Positions 7,738-16,305 of a stretch of 34,094 nt of DNA are shown here, piece after piece. The stretch is from contig DBZU01000072.1 of NCBI GenBank assembly GCA_002311285.1, forward strand, positions 128,780-162,873, given 5' to 3'. A program made the position numbers and the translations under genes. Position 1 is the stretch's first letter. Each line of letters opens with the position of its first letter. Under the pieces are notes generated by a model. It was given only the letters and a program-made list of their open reading frames with translations, had not been told where the DNA came from and searched no databases. The DNA is from Dehalococcoidia bacterium UBA1152 (GTDB lineage: Bacteria; Chloroflexota; Dehalococcoidia; Lucifugimonadales; UBA2962).

Positions 7738-9060
7738 TCAACCCAAGTCTCGTAACAATATTTTTGCCACCTTACGTCCCATGCGTACAGAATAATTAGT
7801 GCCTCTATCTTCAGGATATATTTGAGTAGTATTAGCCAAGTATAGTCGGTCAAAAGGGGTAACATGACTAGGGATACGCTGAGAGTAATTAATGCCAATT
7901 ATTGGCTGTGCCGCCCCTACTTTATGGTGGTAACTCTTTTCGATCCAAGATTTATCAAAATCCTGATTGATTTTCTTTAAATGGGGTAAATACTCCGATA
8001 GTAACTGATCATGATCTAACTGATATAGGGGATGATCAGCGGTTAAATAATTGGATAAGTAAACAATATGCTTACCCCCATACAGGGAGGAGTCAATCAT
8101 ATTGGTGTGCTCAATAACTCCAACGAAGGGAATTGATCTGTCTGCCACATTAAGCCAATAAACATTTGTAAATGGACGATCCAAAATCAATATTATAAGA
8201 ACGGCAGACATGTATTGCACATCTGTAAGACGTTTTTCATACTCATCCGGCATTTTAGGTAAAAGCTTTGGAAATATAAATGACGGGGTAGTCGATAAAA
8301 TGGCGTCAAATTTTTCAATCAACTTACCGCCAGAGAGTGATTCAAGCTTTAATCCAACAGCTCGGCCATTTTCAACTATTATCCTATCGACTCCTGTTGA
8401 CAGGATGACTTTTCCCCCCATATTCTCAATTTTTGACTGCAATGTTTCAAATATTTCGCCAAAACTTCCCTTAGGATATCCTAAAAGCTCCTTCGACATG
8501 TTTTTGCCCCTAGAAGCAAAACGTGTATGAATTTTTCCCCAAAACCATGGCATTCCAATCTCGTTATAATGACGATCACCAAACTTGCCTCGTAAAAGTG
8601 GTCCCCAAACCACTTCATAGACCCTTTTCCCCGCCCAACGTTTTATCCAGGCATCCGTTGTTATATTCTCAAGAGAACGCCAATCTTTTTTCCATCGTAA
8701 AATCATTGTAACAACACCCAAACGAATACGATCAATAATGTTTAACGGTTTGAATTTCAGGAGATCCATTGGGGTTACTAAATTGTATATCTGCCCACCA
8801 TAAAAGATGCCTACTTTAGATTCATGCCATTCCATTTGATGGGCAATGTCAATTTCTGACATTAATCCTAGTATGTCTGTATCAGATGTAAATAGGTGAT
8901 GATAGCCTCGTTCCAGAGGTGTAGATCCAACATTAAACGTTGAGGCTTGGCCTCCCACAAATGAAGCTTTTTCATATACAACCACTTCTATTCCATTGAG
9001 AGCTAATTCATATGCCGCCGCTAATCCAGCGGCACCAGCTCCAATAATTCCAACTTTCAA
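7738..9060 (-). CDS. FAD-dependent amine-oxidase-fold oxidoreductase (protoporphyrinogen oxidase/UDP-galactopyranose mutase-like)
   Basis: 440-aa NAD(P)/FAD-dependent oxidoreductase of the COG1232-like group. The Rossmann dinucleotide motif GIIGAGAAGLAAAYEL is at residues 4-19, ending in YEKASFVGGQAST around 34-46. A C-terminal FAD-site segment reads DRLYLANTTQIYPEDRGTNYS, a DG-like flavin contact. The start is TTG and overlaps the stop of the preceding membrane protein gene by 4 nt (TTGA), so the two are coupled. Its position after glycan/lipid flippase-type genes suggests a role in polyprenol, glycolipid or sugar-ring modification rather than haem synthesis; that is inference from context. 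The substrate cannot be read from sequence. Confidence 0.8.
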   Translation of the reverse strand: MKVGIIGAGAAGLAAAYELALNGIEVVVYEKASFVGGQASTFNVGSTPLERGYHHLFTSDTDILGLMSEIDIAHQMEWHESKVGIFYGGQIYNLVTPMDLLKFKPLNIIDRIRLGVVTMILRWKKDWRSLENITTDAWIKRWAGKRVYEVVWGPLLRGKFGDRHYNEIGMPWFWGKIHTRFASRGKNMSKELLGYPKGSFGEIFETLQSKIENMGGKVILSTGVDRIIVENGRAVGLKLESLSGGKLIEKFDAILSTTPSFIFPKLLPKMPDEYEKRLTDVQYMSAVLIILILDRPFTNVYWLNVADRSIPFVGVIEHTNMIDSSLYGGKHIVYLSNYLTADHPLYQLDHDQLLSEYLPHLKKINQDFDKSWIEKSYHHKVGAAQPIIGINYSQRIPSHVTPFDRLYLANTTQIYPEDRGTNYSVRMGRKVAKILLRDLG

Positions 9061-10127
9061 TCACTGACCTCATTATTATTATTTTTGCCCATAAGCCATA
9101 ATCGATTAATAGAAATGTTGTCCGACCACAGTATTACTTGTCCCAGTACTATCATAGGTATAAGTAAAGTAGCATGAACTACGGCGGCATATCCAGCAGC
9201 TACAGACCTATCAATAATTCCTAACGGTATTAAAACTAAAGTTTCGCGGGCGATCAACTCAAATAAACCAATACCTCCCGGTGCCGCAGGCACGGAAGAG
9301 CCTATATTAGTGATAGCAGTCACAAGAACTGAGATCATCGCTAAATTAACATGACCGCCTAGGTGGTGATGGAAATCAAACGATATACCTATTAAGTAAA
9401 AAAGTGTAGATTCAAACAACCAAATTGGTATAGAAACTAGAAACATTTTTAATACCAGTTGTGGACTTTTTAAAGCTGAGAGGCCAATAACAAAAGTTTT
9501 AGCTAAATCATTTATTACTGCTCTAAAACGCTTGGGCAATATAGAAAAAATCTTGAAAGTAAACATCAAGGTGGCTTGAGGGTAACGCGCAATGATCATA
9601 AGTATGGAGAAACTTAGAACAAACGGAACTGTTGCTGCTAAAACTATGAAGGGCCATGCTATCCCTGAACGCTCTCCCAGTCCTTCAACGATTCCACCAA
9701 CACCTAAAGGTACAATCAAAGCAATTACGATAATAAATATTAGAAGAGTCAGTGCATCTATAACACGTTCGACAAATACTGTTGCCAACGCGGCGCTCAC
9801 ACTTACTCCTTCACGTTCACTCAGATAGTAACTTCTTACAAATTCTCCTAACCTCATCGGTAAAATATTGTTTGCCATGTATCCAACAACTACGACCGGA
9901 TACAACCTGGCAACTTTAATTTCCTTCATATGCGCCAATAAAGTTTTCCACCGTATAGTTCTAAATAAAGTCGAGATTAAATACATTGCTATCGCAGGCA
10001 AAATAAACACGTAGTTAGCTTTAGTCAGTGCATCAAACATCTTGGCGACATCTACTGTAACTAGAAAAATAATCAGAAGAATTAAGGTCAATCCTAACCC
10101 AATCCAAGTTTTGTAACGATTCAACAT
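9057..10127 (-). CDS. Lysylphosphatidylglycerol synthase-like / UPF0104 integral membrane protein
   Basis: 356 aa, with about 8-9 hydrophobic helices and no soluble domain. It shows the UPF0104/LPG-synthase transmembrane pattern: RTIRWKTLL near 57-65, GYMANNILPMRLGEFVRSYY near 87-106, and the late PAAPGGIGLFELIARE segment. Relatives are flippase or lipid-modification proteins, often in archaeal and Chloroflexi glycan loci. The soluble aminoacyl-transfer domain of true MprF is missing, so lysinylation is not supported; lipid or glycolipid translocation is plausible. The ATG at 10127 has no clear SD. It is coupled to the downstream FAD gene by a 4-nt overlap. Confidence 0.85.
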   Translation of the reverse strand: MLNRYKTWIGLGLTLILLIIFLVTVDVAKMFDALTKANYVFILPAIAMYLISTLFRTIRWKTLLAHMKEIKVARLYPVVVVGYMANNILPMRLGEFVRSYYLSEREGVSVSAALATVFVERVIDALTLLIFIIVIALIVPLGVGGIVEGLGERSGIAWPFIVLAATVPFVLSFSILMIIARYPQATLMFTFKIFSILPKRFRAVINDLAKTFVIGLSALKSPQLVLKMFLVSIPIWLFESTLFYLIGISFDFHHHLGGHVNLAMISVLVTAITNIGSSVPAAPGGIGLFELIARETLVLIPLGIIDRSVAAGYAAVVHATLLIPMIVLGQVILWSDNISINRLWLMGKNNNNEVSD

Positions 10128-10197
10128 AATTTACTAATAAGTTTCTGTTTCACAAATATTCGAGATTCAAAATTGTTTAAATAACTTAGTTTTTAGT

Positions 10198-10215
10198 CTG
10201 AATAGTACTATTCGG
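10198..10215. repeat. 18-bp near-perfect palindrome between the GT-C and LPG-like genes
   Basis: CTGAATAGTACTATTCGG is self-complementary apart from one G-T wobble, and lies 8 nt beyond the stop of the minus-strand GT-C gene. No T-run follows on the minus strand, so an intrinsic terminator is not supported. It could be a 3'-end hairpin or a protein-binding site. Confidence 0.35.
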
Positions 10216-10222
10216 CTAACAG

Positions 10223-12433
10223 TTATTCTAATTCACGGGGACTAAAGTATCGCATGTCAGAATCATCAAAGTATACATAGGCATCTTCGCTCGACAATTT
10301 ATTGCTTAATTCGCGATGTATAAAATAGTCCATAGCTCTTCGCCATGCAGTGCGGTCAACTAATGACGTGAAGATCTTTTGCAAACTGAGGTTGCGATAA
10401 GTTTGTTCAGGAAACCACCAGCGGTGTCTAAAGCGCTGTCCTTCTCCATAATTCTCCTCAATCAATTCTTGAATCTTTAATTGGTTTTGAGAATGAATTA
10501 TTAAAACCTGCTGTTCCATCGTACCAGAAGGCAAGTGGTCTCCATACTGAGGATATCCTGCCAGTGCAATGTCTCGTAGGTACCAAGCCCATGGCCATTG
10601 AAATCCACTAGTTGAATCAACATCAACGGTGGGCTTTTCTCCAGTTTTTAATGCAATGTCAGATATATGTTTTGCTAGAACTGGAACATCTGGGGATGTT
10701 TGAGTATAAACTAACATCTCAACAGGAATATCTCCGTTTTTATATGTAGCCAAAACCGCACTACGTATTGTTAACACAAATAAAATCAAACCTATGGTTA
10801 CCCCTATAAGTTTTGCGCAATGAGTGTAACTGACCTGTGTTTTTACATACAAAAACCCGCATAGTACTAACAATAATCCAAGAACTAACAAAATTAGCAT
10901 CGATAAGTTATTCGAACTTTCATCAATTCCGAGAAATGCTAATCTCCACAACAAAAATATAAGGACTAAAGTCAGCGAAACTATGGATATGTTTTTAAGA
11001 TTAATTAAATTTACTGCTCGAACATTTTTAAGGCAGTCACCTAATAATTTTCCTGACAGAACGATTAAAGGCAAGGTAATCTGAACCAAAAGCCAAGGCA
11101 TTTTTTCACTAGCCATCGTGTATATCAAAAATGTGGCTAAGGACCAAAATATTAGGAATCTAGCAAATGGATCTCGTTTTTTAAAATAGTAAATTACAGC
11201 TATTATGGAAATTATTAGTGGAAGAAACTCATACAAGGTTGTTAGGAGTAGATAATAATAGACAGGCTGATTGCCCCGACTTTCTCCTTGTTGCACTATC
11301 CAATATCCTAATGACTGCCACAATCCTGACCCGGCACCATTGATATTGTCGAAAAAAGTGGTATGAAATAGTAACCAGGGAACGTAAAACAGCAGGGCGC
11401 ATCTTAACCAAACACTCCAATTCCATCTAAGTCCGATAATCGCAGCAATCACAAAGGCAATGGCTATCACAATGGCTGCGATCACCAATCCTCCACCCGA
11501 AGGAGAACCTATGCTAGATCCAGTTTTGGCGGCAAGTATGAAATTAGAGCCTTCAAGTTGAAACAGAGCGATAAAGCCTGACCATAGAGGTAGTGAAACA
11601 GTCCACATCACAATCAAAAATACTGTTTCTCGAGAAATGTTACTTAATGATCTAGATTCATATAATTTAAAAAACAGAGTTTTCGTGATTTTACAAAGTG
11701 CTTCAAAAATAGAGATCCCAAAAAAATTGTGCTGGCTATACAGACGACGCATCGTCCGGTATATAAGAACTGAAACCAAATATAGAGAAATCATACCAAC
11801 AGTGAAGTACGTGCTCTCTTTTGAGGAAAACGATAATGCTAAAACAAAAGCTGAGCCATACAGGTACTTATTTTTGCCGGAGTCTAGATAACGCCAAAGA
11901 AATGCTATTAATGCAAATGTCCAAACTGCCATAAAAATATCGTTACGAGCAAACCGGCTGAAATATAATAGTGCTGGAGAAAAAGCTAACAAAAGAGATG
12001 TTGAAAAAGAGCCTATTTGTCCTAGTTTATTTCGTAATAAAAGAGGACATAAAATCAATACAACACCAAAAATGGCATACATTGATCGAGCTGTGAAATC
12101 AGTTACTCCGAAAATATAAAAAAGAGCAGCATTAAGCTCAAATTGCAGTGGCCCATGCATCATAGGGTTATGTATGTATCCGTTTCCCATGAATAATTGC
12201 CACGAAAAGTAAGCATGCAGGCTTTCATCATGATGCAAAGCACGTGAACCTAAGTCCCAGAAACGCATTGTTGCAGCAATGATGATGAGTAAAAAATAAG
12301 ATACTATTTCAATTCGATGTGTCTTAAAGAAATCAATGTTTCTATAAATCATGTCCGCCAAAATTTGACGATTTAAACGATCAAATAACATTTTATTTGC
12401 CGTCATAAATTGTAAACGTATAGATCTGTTCAA
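10223..12433 (-). CDS. Agl23-type (TIGR03663-like) GT-C membrane glycosyltransferase/flippase-associated protein
   Basis: 736 aa, about 12 transmembrane helices, GT39-like GT-C architecture. The first extracellular loop carries ALHHDESLHAYFSW (about residues 66-79) with the acidic Asp-Glu pair expected of a GT-C transferase using a polyprenyl-phosphate sugar donor. The C-terminal soluble part (WPWAWYLRD, YGEGQRFRHRWWFPEQ) matches what I recall of this family, known from Chloroflexi and haloarchaea where Agl23 is linked to N-glycan flippase activity. The start is uncertain: TTG at 12433 lacks an SD, and ATG codons at codon 10 and around codon 28 are possible. It begins 7 nt after the DUF2298 gene stop, so the two are co-transcribed. 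Confidence 0.82.
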   Translation of the reverse strand: MNRSIRLQFMTANKMLFDRLNRQILADMIYRNIDFFKTHRIEIVSYFLLIIIAATMRFWDLGSRALHHDESLHAYFSWQLFMGNGYIHNPMMHGPLQFELNAALFYIFGVTDFTARSMYAIFGVVLILCPLLLRNKLGQIGSFSTSLLLAFSPALLYFSRFARNDIFMAVWTFALIAFLWRYLDSGKNKYLYGSAFVLALSFSSKESTYFTVGMISLYLVSVLIYRTMRRLYSQHNFFGISIFEALCKITKTLFFKLYESRSLSNISRETVFLIVMWTVSLPLWSGFIALFQLEGSNFILAAKTGSSIGSPSGGGLVIAAIVIAIAFVIAAIIGLRWNWSVWLRCALLFYVPWLLFHTTFFDNINGAGSGLWQSLGYWIVQQGESRGNQPVYYYLLLTTLYEFLPLIISIIAVIYYFKKRDPFARFLIFWSLATFLIYTMASEKMPWLLVQITLPLIVLSGKLLGDCLKNVRAVNLINLKNISIVSLTLVLIFLLWRLAFLGIDESSNNLSMLILLVLGLLLVLCGFLYVKTQVSYTHCAKLIGVTIGLILFVLTIRSAVLATYKNGDIPVEMLVYTQTSPDVPVLAKHISDIALKTGEKPTVDVDSTSGFQWPWAWYLRDIALAGYPQYGDHLPSGTMEQQVLIIHSQNQLKIQELIEENYGEGQRFRHRWWFPEQTYRNLSLQKIFTSLVDRTAWRRAMDYFIHRELSNKLSSEDAYVYFDDSDMRYFSPRELE

Positions 12434-12440
12434 TGAGTAT

Positions 12441-14825
12441 TTACCTTAACTTATAAATAACTACAGTTTGAGTATTAAATACTTTATCCATAAACAAGTC
12501 GAACTTGTTTAGTCCACTAGTACCATATTGTCTTCTCTCTCGTGGACCTATATACACATAACTTATCTTATACTTGGCTAATAAATTGTATGTCGCTACC
12601 GGGTCTAAACTTTGATAAATGGCTTGTACATCATCTGTCCTGATAGATAACCCTGCGTCAGATCCTCGCCACTGTTTTTCATGAGCAGGCCAGCCAAGAA
12701 TAGTTGGTATTCCTGTAGCAGCCGATATTCTCCCATGCTCACTATACGAAGGCCCCACTGCTTCAACTAAAGCTTCTCCTTCTTGAACTACTAAAGTGAG
12801 TAGCTCAATCGCTTCAAATTCGTCTGGGTTTTGAGATTTTATGTAGAGTAAACCATCTAGTGTTGGGGGTTTGCTAGTATCTATTTTGCTGAAGGAAGCG
12901 GCGGGACCATAATATAAAGAACCTATTATTAAGATACCGCATAATCCGCCAAAAAATAGTAAGCCAAACTTTCTAACGCCCTTGATTTTAGTAAACGAAT
13001 GATACAAATAATAAACAGATATTGCAGCAGAAATTGACAGTAAGATCCATGCTTGATAGTAAAGTTTAAAGACTGTATTCATTCGGCTTCCAAATTGATC
13101 GCTCACAACAATCAATTCTGGTGTCATTATCAAGGTAAATCCTACTCCGATAAACAACATAGTTATAGCCAATCCAATTGTTTTGTTGCCGCCTAACCTG
13201 CCATCTCGTAATAAATATAGTGCAGAATAGATAGACATAAAGATAACAAGAATGTTTGGAATTAACTTAACGAAACGTTTCAAAATTGAAATGTCAGGAC
13301 TGCCAAACCATGCTATTAAAATTAACCAAATAATAAACGGCAAAATTGCTAAAAAGAATGATATCAATACATTCCTAAACCACCGAAGTCTCAGTTTTGA
13401 ACCAGCGAAAATGTACAGAACGAACGGAATAACTACAACTAGAAATAATCCCCAAACTATAAAAAAATGTATCGGTCGAGATGTGATATCTAAAACGGGA
13501 GTTATACCTGAAAATTGACTTTCAAAATATAGATAATATGGAGAAAAAAACAAAAATGCTGATCCAATAACTACTATTAATACCGGTACGGTTTTCATAA
13601 GCGCGTCTGCAACCGAAAGTTCTTTTTCTTTATGTATTTTAAAAATTAATGCCCCGAGAAAAGCCAACCCAAAAATTGGCAAATCCCACGCATTAATAAA
13701 TCCCAATGCCCCTAACACAAATCCAATAAAAATCAGTCCGGGTGCCTTAATAAAGATTTTAGTAAAAACTGTAATAACCTTTGTTATGCTGGAATTAGTA
13801 ACAGTCCTGATACTAGGCAGAGTAGTGACGGGATTCAAAATAAAATTTGCAAGCAGACCCAAAAATAAAATTACAAATGGGAGAGAAAGAAAATGCGGGT
13901 GCAGATCTCCAAGCAGGCTTGAAAATAAAGGGAACTCCTGGATCGTGTAGTCTAGGCCGACGCCACCGTCGAAAGTATTTATAACCCTAGTTGCACGCCA
14001 CCACCACCAAAACTCTGTTGGCCGCCAGGAATCGGCAACGTTAATGGCCGGACCCGTAATTCCGTCAATTGCCAGCCAATCCCAGAAAGCTTTATCTCCT
14101 AAGCCATTGAATCTAATAAACTCGAAAAATCCTTCCAGATTGGATAATGCTAGTAAAAAGACTGTTCCAATTAACCCGGAAAGTATAGCGCCTTTGATCT
14201 TTCCTCCATCCGATTTTATGATGTTATAAACCAAACCAATTACCCCAACAGATGTTATTGCAGGGATTAAAGAAAGTGAAAGATTATATGCGATATTTGA
14301 TGTCGTCCCAATTAAATTAGCCACAAACCCGACAATCCAATATCCAAAATAATAGTAGCTTATCGCCTCTCCTCTAAGCCAAGGGTCCTCAGGCGGAGCA
14401 AACTCTGTTCGCATAACAGCATTTAAAAATGCTAAATCCATGGGTTGCTCAGTATGGGATATCGCAGGATCGTATGCTCGATACAATGTCCACAACAAAA
14501 ATAACGCCAGAAATATCACTTGAGTGACTGCAATTAACCACAAGTGCTTTCGAAGGTGATGGACGATCTGATTTCTGTTGATCCAGCCGATGTATATAGA
14601 TGGTATCGCCAAAATTATTATAGCTACTAGAGGACCAATTGTGTTCGCTGGAATTAAATTGGTATAACTTAGAATCCAAGTGGCATAACTTGCAATAACT
14701 ATTCCTAAGGGTATCGAAAGGGTAATGCCACGATCGGGCATTGATCTGAAAATGATAAAAGATATAGGAAAAGCAATAATTCCTATAAATTCAACGATGA
14801 GGATCCAAATTAATGTTTCACTCAA
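12441..14825 (-). CDS. DUF2298 (YYY-type) multi-spanning membrane protein, putative GT-C glycosyltransferase
   Basis: 794 aa with about 14-16 transmembrane helices and a small C-terminal extracytoplasmic domain. DUF2298 features include the Tyr-rich motif EAISYYYFGYWIVG near 151-164, which gives the family its YYY name, and the GDLHPHFLSLPFV motif near 309-321. The family (TIGR03662-like) is found in Chloroflexi and archaea, commonly paired with an Agl23-like protein as here. A GT-C role on the outer face of the membrane is likely but unproven. The TTG start has an excellent SD (GGAGG, about 6-7 nt spacing). It heads the cassette DUF2298 - Agl23 - LPG-like - FAD. Confidence 0.85.
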   Translation of the reverse strand: MSETLIWILIVEFIGIIAFPISFIIFRSMPDRGITLSIPLGIVIASYATWILSYTNLIPANTIGPLVAIIILAIPSIYIGWINRNQIVHHLRKHLWLIAVTQVIFLALFLLWTLYRAYDPAISHTEQPMDLAFLNAVMRTEFAPPEDPWLRGEAISYYYFGYWIVGFVANLIGTTSNIAYNLSLSLIPAITSVGVIGLVYNIIKSDGGKIKGAILSGLIGTVFLLALSNLEGFFEFIRFNGLGDKAFWDWLAIDGITGPAINVADSWRPTEFWWWWRATRVINTFDGGVGLDYTIQEFPLFSSLLGDLHPHFLSLPFVILFLGLLANFILNPVTTLPSIRTVTNSSITKVITVFTKIFIKAPGLIFIGFVLGALGFINAWDLPIFGLAFLGALIFKIHKEKELSVADALMKTVPVLIVVIGSAFLFFSPYYLYFESQFSGITPVLDITSRPIHFFIVWGLFLVVVIPFVLYIFAGSKLRLRWFRNVLISFFLAILPFIIWLILIAWFGSPDISILKRFVKLIPNILVIFMSIYSALYLLRDGRLGGNKTIGLAITMLFIGVGFTLIMTPELIVVSDQFGSRMNTVFKLYYQAWILLSISAAISVYYLYHSFTKIKGVRKFGLLFFGGLCGILIIGSLYYGPAASFSKIDTSKPPTLDGLLYIKSQNPDEFEAIELLTLVVQEGEALVEAVGPSYSEHGRISAATGIPTILGWPAHEKQWRGSDAGLSIRTDDVQAIYQSLDPVATYNLLAKYKISYVYIGPRERRQYGTSGLNKFDLFMDKVFNTQTVVIYKLR

Positions 14826-14944
14826 TTAGTTCCTCCAGAATTCAATCATTTATTACAGTAGAAATGTGTGCCTAGTTTACATTGATTATCTGATTTGCTT
14901 TGTGACGAAATATAAATTTTAGATAAATAAATATAAAAATTTAG

Positions 14945-15901
14945 TTAGCAAGTTTCAGTGAATAAATCTTTTGTAAATCGATTTGGACTAAATACTTCTA
15001 AATCGTTAAGGCTTTCACCTGTTCCAATGTACAAAACCGGAACGTTAAATTCTGAATAAACGGACAAAATCACTCCTCCTTTTGAGCTACTATCTAGTTT
15101 TGACAATACAATTCCATCACAACCTATTGATCCCAGAAAAGAACTGGCTTGCTGTAATCCATTTTGACCAGTAGTAGCATCCAAAACTAACATTATTTTT
15201 GCTGGTTCTAATCCAGTTTTACTTACTACCCGGGACATTTTATGTAGCTCATCCATCAAATTGATACTGTTATGCATGCGTCCAGCAGTATCTATTAACG
15301 CTACATCAATTTTTCGAGCTTTTGCAGCCTCAATAGTATCGAACACTACTGCGCTCGGATCAGATCCTTCAGAATGTGCAATTACAGTCACTTCGAGTTT
15401 CTCGCCCAATGTTTTAATTTGTTCTATAGCTGCTGCTCTGAAAGTATCAGCGGCTCCGATAATTACTTTGTTGCCTGAACTGACATACATGTGGGCCATT
15501 TTTGCTAAAGTCGTAGTCTTACCTACACCATTTACTCCAACAAATAGAATGACAATAGGACATCTATTTGCTGAAGGATCAAAAGTTTTTATTACCTCAG
15601 CAAGCTCTTTTCCGGAGATCAAAATCTTGGCTACCTCAGCTTTTAGTATTTCGAAAGCTGTGTTTGGTTCTTGAACTGATTCCAATCTGACCTGTGCGCG
15701 AACTTTGTCCAGTAAACTTAGAGTTACAGAAGGGCCTACGTCAGACAAAATAAGTGCTTCCTCCAAATCATCCCACATATCATCATTCAAGCCTTTGCTC
15801 TTAAACAGAGAGTTTACTTTTGTAATCCAGGTGTCCCGAATGCCGTGTATTGGTACCTGACGATTATTCTGGTGAGTATTTTCCACAGGTCCATTATTCA
15901 C
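14945..15901 (-). CDS. ftsY: Signal recognition particle receptor FtsY
   Basis: SRP-receptor GTPase that docks ribosome-SRP complexes at the membrane for YidC/Sec insertion. The NG domain is complete: N-domain helices, P-loop GVNGVGKTTTLAK, DTFRAAAIEQ, DTAGRMHN (G3), SKLDSSSKGG (G4) and the closing GTGESLNDLEVF motif. The acidic A domain is essentially absent, giving a short single-domain form. The in-frame ATG at 15934 lies inside the stem of an upstream terminator hairpin. I prefer GTG at 15901 (318 aa, MNNGPVENT...), which has AGGAG about 11 nt upstream, immediately after the terminator T-run. Expression probably depends on read-through of that terminator or on an undetected promoter. Confidence 0.92.
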   Translation of the reverse strand: MNNGPVENTHQNNRQVPIHGIRDTWITKVNSLFKSKGLNDDMWDDLEEALILSDVGPSVTLSLLDKVRAQVRLESVQEPNTAFEILKAEVAKILISGKELAEVIKTFDPSANRCPIVILFVGVNGVGKTTTLAKMAHMYVSSGNKVIIGAADTFRAAAIEQIKTLGEKLEVTVIAHSEGSDPSAVVFDTIEAAKARKIDVALIDTAGRMHNSINLMDELHKMSRVVSKTGLEPAKIMLVLDATTGQNGLQQASSFLGSIGCDGIVLSKLDSSSKGGVILSVYSEFNVPVLYIGTGESLNDLEVFSPNRFTKDLFTETC

Positions 15902-15922
15902 ACTTAAAAGTTCTCCTAATAT

Positions 15923-15976
15923 AAAAAAGCTCATATCGGCCCATTATGAAGATTATCACTGGGCCCAGATATGAGC
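15923..15976 (-). terminator. Rho-independent terminator between the 50-aa ORF and ftsY
   Basis: On the minus strand, GCTCATATCTGGGCCCA (15976-15960) pairs with TGGGCCGATATGAGC (15943-15929), broken only by a 2-nt bulge. The loop is 16 nt, and TTTTTT (15928-15923) follows immediately. This is a textbook intrinsic terminator for transcripts coming from the 50-aa ORF. The ftsY SD (AGGAG) starts within 8 nt of the T-run, so the element could also act as an attenuator of ftsY. Confidence 0.82.
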
Positions 15977-16000
15977 TATACCATCGTGTGCGGACTGATT

Positions 16001-16153
16001 CTATATCAGGTGCTTAAACCTCATAAAATCTCTGCGGGCTTCATCAGCAGTAGGGCCACAATTTGTGCGCCTACTATTTAAAGCTCGCATATAAAATTCA
16101 AATCCCGATTTTAAGTTTGATCGGCGTCGCACGTTTCGAAAAATCTTTATCAT
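16001..16153 (-). CDS. Small basic orphan protein (50 aa), divergent from lysR
   Basis: A 50-aa ORF: ATG with AGAAGGA upstream at about 4-5 nt, TAG stop. Arg makes up 10 of 50 residues; the N-terminus reads MIKIFRNVRRRSNLKSGFEF and the C-terminal half contains NCGPTADEARRDFMRF. No membrane segment and a single Cys. I do not recognise a family. Support for coding comes from the good SD, a dedicated terminator 25 nt past the stop, and the divergent arrangement with a LysR regulator. It could instead be a leader peptide for ftsY, or the region could act as a small RNA. Confidence 0.5.
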   Translation of the reverse strand: MIKIFRNVRRRSNLKSGFEFYMRALNSRRTNCGPTADEARRDFMRFKHLI

Positions 16154-16160
16154 CAATTCC

Positions 16161-16182
16161 TTCTCTTATTATTCTCTTATTA
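16161..16182. repeat. Two tandem copies of an 11-bp repeat
   Basis: TTCTCTTATTA occurs twice head to tail (16161-16171 and 16172-16182). On the minus strand this duplicates the purine-rich TAATAAGAGAA leader just before the SD of the 50-aa ORF, so one copy contributes to that ribosome-binding region. Most likely slippage duplication in a leader. Confidence 0.75.
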
Positions 16183-16195
16183 TTTGGTTTACATT

Positions 16196-16207
16196 AGTTC
16201 GAGAACT
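16196..16207. promoter_or_regulatory. Candidate LysR-type operator in the divergent promoter region
   Basis: AGTTCGAGAACT forms a 5+2+5 inverted repeat 99 nt upstream of the lysR ATG and 43 nt upstream of the 50-aa ORF start, where LysR regulators usually bind between divergent promoters. On the minus strand a TTGAAA (16214-16209) lies just upstream of it. Twofold symmetry and position are the only evidence. Confidence 0.35.
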
Positions 16208-16255
16208 CTTTCAATATTAATTATCCATCAACAAAGTCATCATTTGTATATATAG

Positions 16256-16266
16256 TATAATATAAT
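16256..16266 (+). promoter_or_regulatory. -10 region(s) of the lysR promoter
   Basis: TATAATATAAT contains two overlapping TATAAT hexamers, 40-50 nt before the lysR ATG. No TTGACA-like -35 sits at the right distance, consistent with an activator-dependent or extended AT-rich promoter, but AT-rich background makes chance hexamers common here. Confidence 0.4.
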
Positions 16267-16305
16267 AAGTATTGAAATTTATGATAATATACAGGAGTAA
16301 CTGAT

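Noticed and set aside
9057..10127. True MprF lysyl-phosphatidylglycerol synthase
   Set aside because: Only the transmembrane UPF0104 part is present; the soluble aminoacyl-transferase domain is absent.
15935..16160. A small SRP RNA (ffs) upstream of ftsY
   Set aside because: No GGAA-type tetraloop helix 8 motif with its conserved internal loop is visible; the strong hairpin there is a terminator with a T6 run.
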